Source: Bryobacterales bacterium
GTDB taxonomy: Bacteria; Acidobacteriota; Terriglobia; Bryobacterales; Bryobacteraceae
DNA: 64,000 nucleotides
Direction of reading: 5' to 3'
NCBI GenBank assembly: GCA_020847975.1
Contig: JADLBD010000213.1
Span: 1 to 64,000, forward strand
Position numbers and translations under genes: made by a program. Positions 61,383-64,000 of the stretch are shown piece after piece. The notes beneath the pieces are model-generated. The model worked only from the letters and a program-made list of their open reading frames with translations, did no database searches and was not told where the DNA came from. Position 1 is the stretch's first letter, and each line of letters opens with the position of its first letter.

Positions 61383-63185
61383 ATGAACGTCCTGATGCCA
61401 ACAGGAAAGACGCCAGTGCCGCCACTGGCTTCCCTCCCGGAGATGAGTTTTCACAATTGGATGGAAGATCTTCTGCCGGACATGCCCGCGGCGCTGGATG
61501 CCCAGGGCAACACCGAACTGCCGCCGGATCGGGGAGATGTTCCGGGGTCTGCCGACCAGGAACAACAGCATCGGAACGCTCCGTCGCAGACTCCGAAGCC
61601 AGTGTGGTATTTGAGCCTGCCATTAGCGGCCGGCGCGGAGAGGGAGGGGATTACCCGGCACCCGGAACAGGAAAAGAAAAAGGAGAGTCTGCTCCAGACG
61701 AGTTGCCCGGTCGCCGCCGAAGTAGTTGCGGAACGATCGCGCCCGCAAATGGAATTCGATGCCGCATACGCACTTCCCGGCCGGGAATCTCCTGTTGTTC
61801 TGTCTTCAGGACCGCCGGCCCGGAAGGAGTGGGACCTAAAGGAGGATTCGCCGCCAGCGCAGGTCTTGGACGATGCACGGCCGGGATCAGCCCCTACGAT
61901 CGAGGGAACGCAGCCTCCGCCTCCATCGCAGCCATTGTTCCTGGCCCCTGAATTACCTGCTCCCGTACCTGCTCCGCCTCCGGATTTGCAGGCAACTGAT
62001 ACTAAGAGGAGTTCCGTGCCGGCGTTGATCGCTCCCCTATCAACGGAAAGGGAGCAGACACGTCCATGGGAGGCCGCTTTCACCCTTCGACTCGAGAGTG
62101 ACACTCACACAGGGGAGCAGGCCGTTCCAAGAACCCAGGAGAGCCACCCGGCCGCAAAGGAAGCGCTGGCGGGAGTTACGAAACAGGATGCGGTGAGAGC
62201 GGCGGCTTTGCCTCGCTCGGAACGGACACCTGACGCGTCCCCGGTGCTTCTTACAATGAACGAAAGGCAGACCGGCCCTGTTCGCCATATTCCTGAAAGC
62301 AGGGAAACGCGGGCAGCTGACGGAATCCAACGGGAGCCGGATAGTCATCCCAACGAGAGCAGCCAACCCAAGGCGAGCAGCCAACCCATCAAGCAGGATT
62401 TCCGCGCGGCTCCGGGCACAAACCTCAAAGCCCCCGCCACGGAGACGCGAAGTAGAGATACGGCAACGCACGATGGCTCACAAGAGAAGAGTGATGCACA
62501 AGTTTCCCCGGATCGCCGGCCCGAACGGCCGCAGACCAAGACAGAGTCCGTCAACACTGCACCGCCGGGGCCGGAAAAGCGAGTCCGGGAAACACAGAAA
62601 GAAGCCCCCACGCTCGCGCACGCTGCAACGGTGGCATCCAGGTCATCCCTGACGGAGACACGAAAAGCGGACGACCCATCGGGGGCAACGGGTGAAACTC
62701 CAATGGCTGAAACAGCATCGCCGGCGGAGACTCAGCGCATCGCGGCGCCGGCGCGGGAGTCCAAACAAATCACGCTTCCACTCGATTCCGCGGGAATGCG
62801 TGACATCGAAGTGCGGCTGGTAGATCAAGGAGGGCGCGTCCAAGTCTCCGTGCACTCTCCCGACCGGGAAATAAGAAGCACGCTACGAGCGAACATCGAA
62901 GAACTGATCGGTTCACTCGAAACTCGCGGCATTCGGACAGAGACGGCTACCACAGAGCCTTCGCACTCCGCACTTTCCGATGCTGCAAGCACGCGGGAGT
63001 CGCGGCCGATGGGCGCATCGGACCTCTCTCCGGCCACTTCCCGAGAATTCGACGCGTCAAGGCAGCAGCAACAGCAGCAGCAGAGGAACCCATGGCTGCT
63101 GCAAACCGAGTCTAGAAAGCCGGCCCCGCAGAACGCGGATGCCTGGCAACAAGTATTGGAGGCTTCATGGCAAACACCCTCATAG
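61383..63185 (+). CDS. fliK: Flagellar hook-length control protein FliK-like
   Basis: The 600-residue protein has a long, low-complexity, Pro-, Glu- and Thr-rich middle and a C-terminal Flg_hook-type domain (about residue 460 on) with LPLDSAGMRDIEVRLVDQGG, then VQVSVHSPDREIRSTLRANIEELIGSLE. This is the FliK layout: a ruler-like region and a switch domain that sets hook length. The final stretch has a poly-Gln run. The start is uncertain; I chose the ATG at 61383. The last 19 bases overlap flgD. Confidence 0.82.
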   Translation: MNVLMPTGKTPVPPLASLPEMSFHNWMEDLLPDMPAALDAQGNTELPPDRGDVPGSADQEQQHRNAPSQTPKPVWYLSLPLAAGAEREGITRHPEQEKKKESLLQTSCPVAAEVVAERSRPQMEFDAAYALPGRESPVVLSSGPPARKEWDLKEDSPPAQVLDDARPGSAPTIEGTQPPPPSQPLFLAPELPAPVPAPPPDLQATDTKRSSVPALIAPLSTEREQTRPWEAAFTLRLESDTHTGEQAVPRTQESHPAAKEALAGVTKQDAVRAAALPRSERTPDASPVLLTMNERQTGPVRHIPESRETRAADGIQREPDSHPNESSQPKASSQPIKQDFRAAPGTNLKAPATETRSRDTATHDGSQEKSDAQVSPDRRPERPQTKTESVNTAPPGPEKRVRETQKEAPTLAHAATVASRSSLTETRKADDPSGATGETPMAETASPAETQRIAAPARESKQITLPLDSAGMRDIEVRLVDQGGRVQVSVHSPDREIRSTLRANIEELIGSLETRGIRTETATTEPSHSALSDAASTRESRPMGASDLSPATSREFDASRQQQQQQQRNPWLLQTESRKPAPQNADAWQQVLEASWQTPS

Positions 63186-63466
63186 GGCCGGCACAGTCCG
63201 GCACCAACACAGGCGTCAACACCGCCTCGACCAAGGCGACGGATCCCGGAACCGCGACCAAGGATATGTTTCTCAAACTCATGGTCGCGCAGCTCAAGAA
63301 TCAGGATCCACTGAATCCTACGGATGGAACCGCCTATCTGCAGCAACTCAGTCAGATCAGCGGAGTAGAGCAAATGATCGAAATGCGGCAGCAGTTGGAA
63401 GCGATCCACAGCATACTCAGCACTAATCCGAGCCAAACGGCGGCGCCGGCGACGGGAGGCAAATAG
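63167..63466 (+). CDS. flgD: Flagellar hook-cap scaffold FlgD, short form
   Basis: The 99-residue protein holds the FlgD N-terminal domain: MFLKLMVAQLKNQDPLNPTDGTAYLQQLSQISGVEQM. It lacks the C-terminal FlgD Ig and tudor-like domains that make up most of a usual protein of about 220 residues. It caps the growing hook. The ATG lies inside the last codons of fliK. Confidence 0.9.
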   Translation: MANTLIGPAQSGTNTGVNTASTKATDPGTATKDMFLKLMVAQLKNQDPLNPTDGTAYLQQLSQISGVEQMIEMRQQLEAIHSILSTNPSQTAAPATGGK

Positions 63467-63489
63467 CCACTTCATCAGGAGAAAGCAAC

Positions 63490-64000
63490 ATGTTCACATC
63501 ATTCTCGACAGCACTTTCAGCGCTCGGGGCGCTTTCCACCGCGGTGGACGTGGTAGGAAACAACCTTGCCAACCTCAACACTCCAGGTTTCAAGACCAGC
63601 GTCGTGTCGTTTCACGACCTGGTAACACAGTCATTGGGAGCGGGCCTTGGCGAGACACAAGTAGGGTTCGGCGTGGGACGCCCGATTACCTTGCGGCAAT
63701 TTTCGCAGGGAGCCATCCAAAGCAGTTCCGGCCCGCTCGATGCAGCCATTCAGGGCGATGGGTTCCTGGTTGTGCGGGACAAAGCGGGCGCTTTGCTGTA
63801 TACAAGAGGCGGCAACCTGCAGGTGGACAAGTCGGGAAATCTGCTGACGGCCACGAGCGAGCGTGTGCAGGGTTGGACGAGCATTGGCGGAACCGTCGAT
63901 ACCAACCGCGCGGTCGGCGATATCGTGGTGCCGGTGGGCTCTCTCAAGGCCCCCACGCCGAGCACGGAATTTTCCTTTGATTTGAACCTCAATGCAGCCG
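63490..64000 (+). CDS. flgE: Flagellar hook protein FlgE (partial, runs off window)
   Basis: The first 170 residues are in the window. It begins MFTSFSTALSALGALSTAVDVVGNNLANLNTPGFK, the axial N-terminal motif, then GDGFLVVRDKAGALLYTRGGNLQVDKSGNLL. The opening of the D1 region follows and the frame stays open at the window end. It starts 23 bases after flgD. It forms the hook that links rod and filament. Confidence 0.93.
   Translation, partial: MFTSFSTALSALGALSTAVDVVGNNLANLNTPGFKTSVVSFHDLVTQSLGAGLGETQVGFGVGRPITLRQFSQGAIQSSSGPLDAAIQGDGFLVVRDKAGALLYTRGGNLQVDKSGNLLTATSERVQGWTSIGGTVDTNRAVGDIVVPVGSLKAPTPSTEFSFDLNLNAA

Overview
The window looks like an Acidobacteriota chromosome, probably from the Bryobacterales / Candidatus Solibacter group. 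This is an inference from gene content: two DUF1549/DUF1553 plus DUF1501 secreted operons, an Oar-like TonB-dependent receptor, PEP-CTERM proteins, a TPR-CHAT protein beside a sigma-like fragment, and a GC-rich, compact layout in which many genes overlap or abut. I see no tRNA, rRNA or CRISPR array. No phage genes are visible apart from three stand-alone tail-collar genes. The only recognised mobile-element trace is a truncated IS110-type transposase at the left edge.

Layout. 1-1015: IS110 remnant and spacer. 1016-5588: dnaE, accA and a small coupled membrane protein. 5674-6440: a Tlde1/DUF2778-like secreted enzyme followed by a two-helix membrane protein, a possible effector/immunity pair. 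6476-9322: secreted hypothetical, MFS transporter, diheme cytochrome c. 9323-13471: a four-gene DevBCA/MacAB-TolC-like exporter operon behind a near-consensus sigma70 promoter. 13663-16231: a DUF4062-like protein, a GNAT and three tail-collar (microcystin-dependent-protein-like) genes. 16663-22426: a 1722-residue secreted repeat protein with a PEP-CTERM partner. 22432-25235: NarL-type two-component pair and a mannosyl-3-phosphoglycerate phosphatase-like HAD enzyme. 25236-40664: secreted carbohydrate-related region with two DUF1553-DUF1501 operons, a Tat-type sugar isomerase-like protein, a polysaccharide deacetylase, the Oar-like receptor, a pentapeptide-repeat protein and a divergent peptide deformylase. 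40861-43885: a sigma-fragment/TPR fusion followed by a secreted TPR-CHAT protease. 44037-47416: a second large secreted protein with a PEP-CTERM partner. 47697-55617: GNAT, M28 peptidase, TIM-barrel isomerase, DUF2461, murB, malQ and a lone nuoB. 55699-64000: a flagellar cluster (flaG, fliS, then flgF-G-A-H-I-J on the minus strand, then fliK, flgD and flgE on the plus strand, running off the window).

How the genes work together. The flagellar genes encode the rod, P-ring, L-ring, hook-cap and hook parts plus the flagellin chaperone, and two sites resemble sigma28 promoters. The DUF1553/DUF1501 pairs, the Oar-like receptor and the Tat-secreted isomerase and deacetylase look like a polymer-foraging region. 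The most striking pattern is a two-gene module seen twice: a large secreted repeat protein ending in a similar domain of about 100 residues, followed immediately in the same direction by a small PEP-CTERM protein. The sigma-region-2/TPR chimera with its CHAT protease and the Tlde1-like pair are the other best candidates for undescribed biology.
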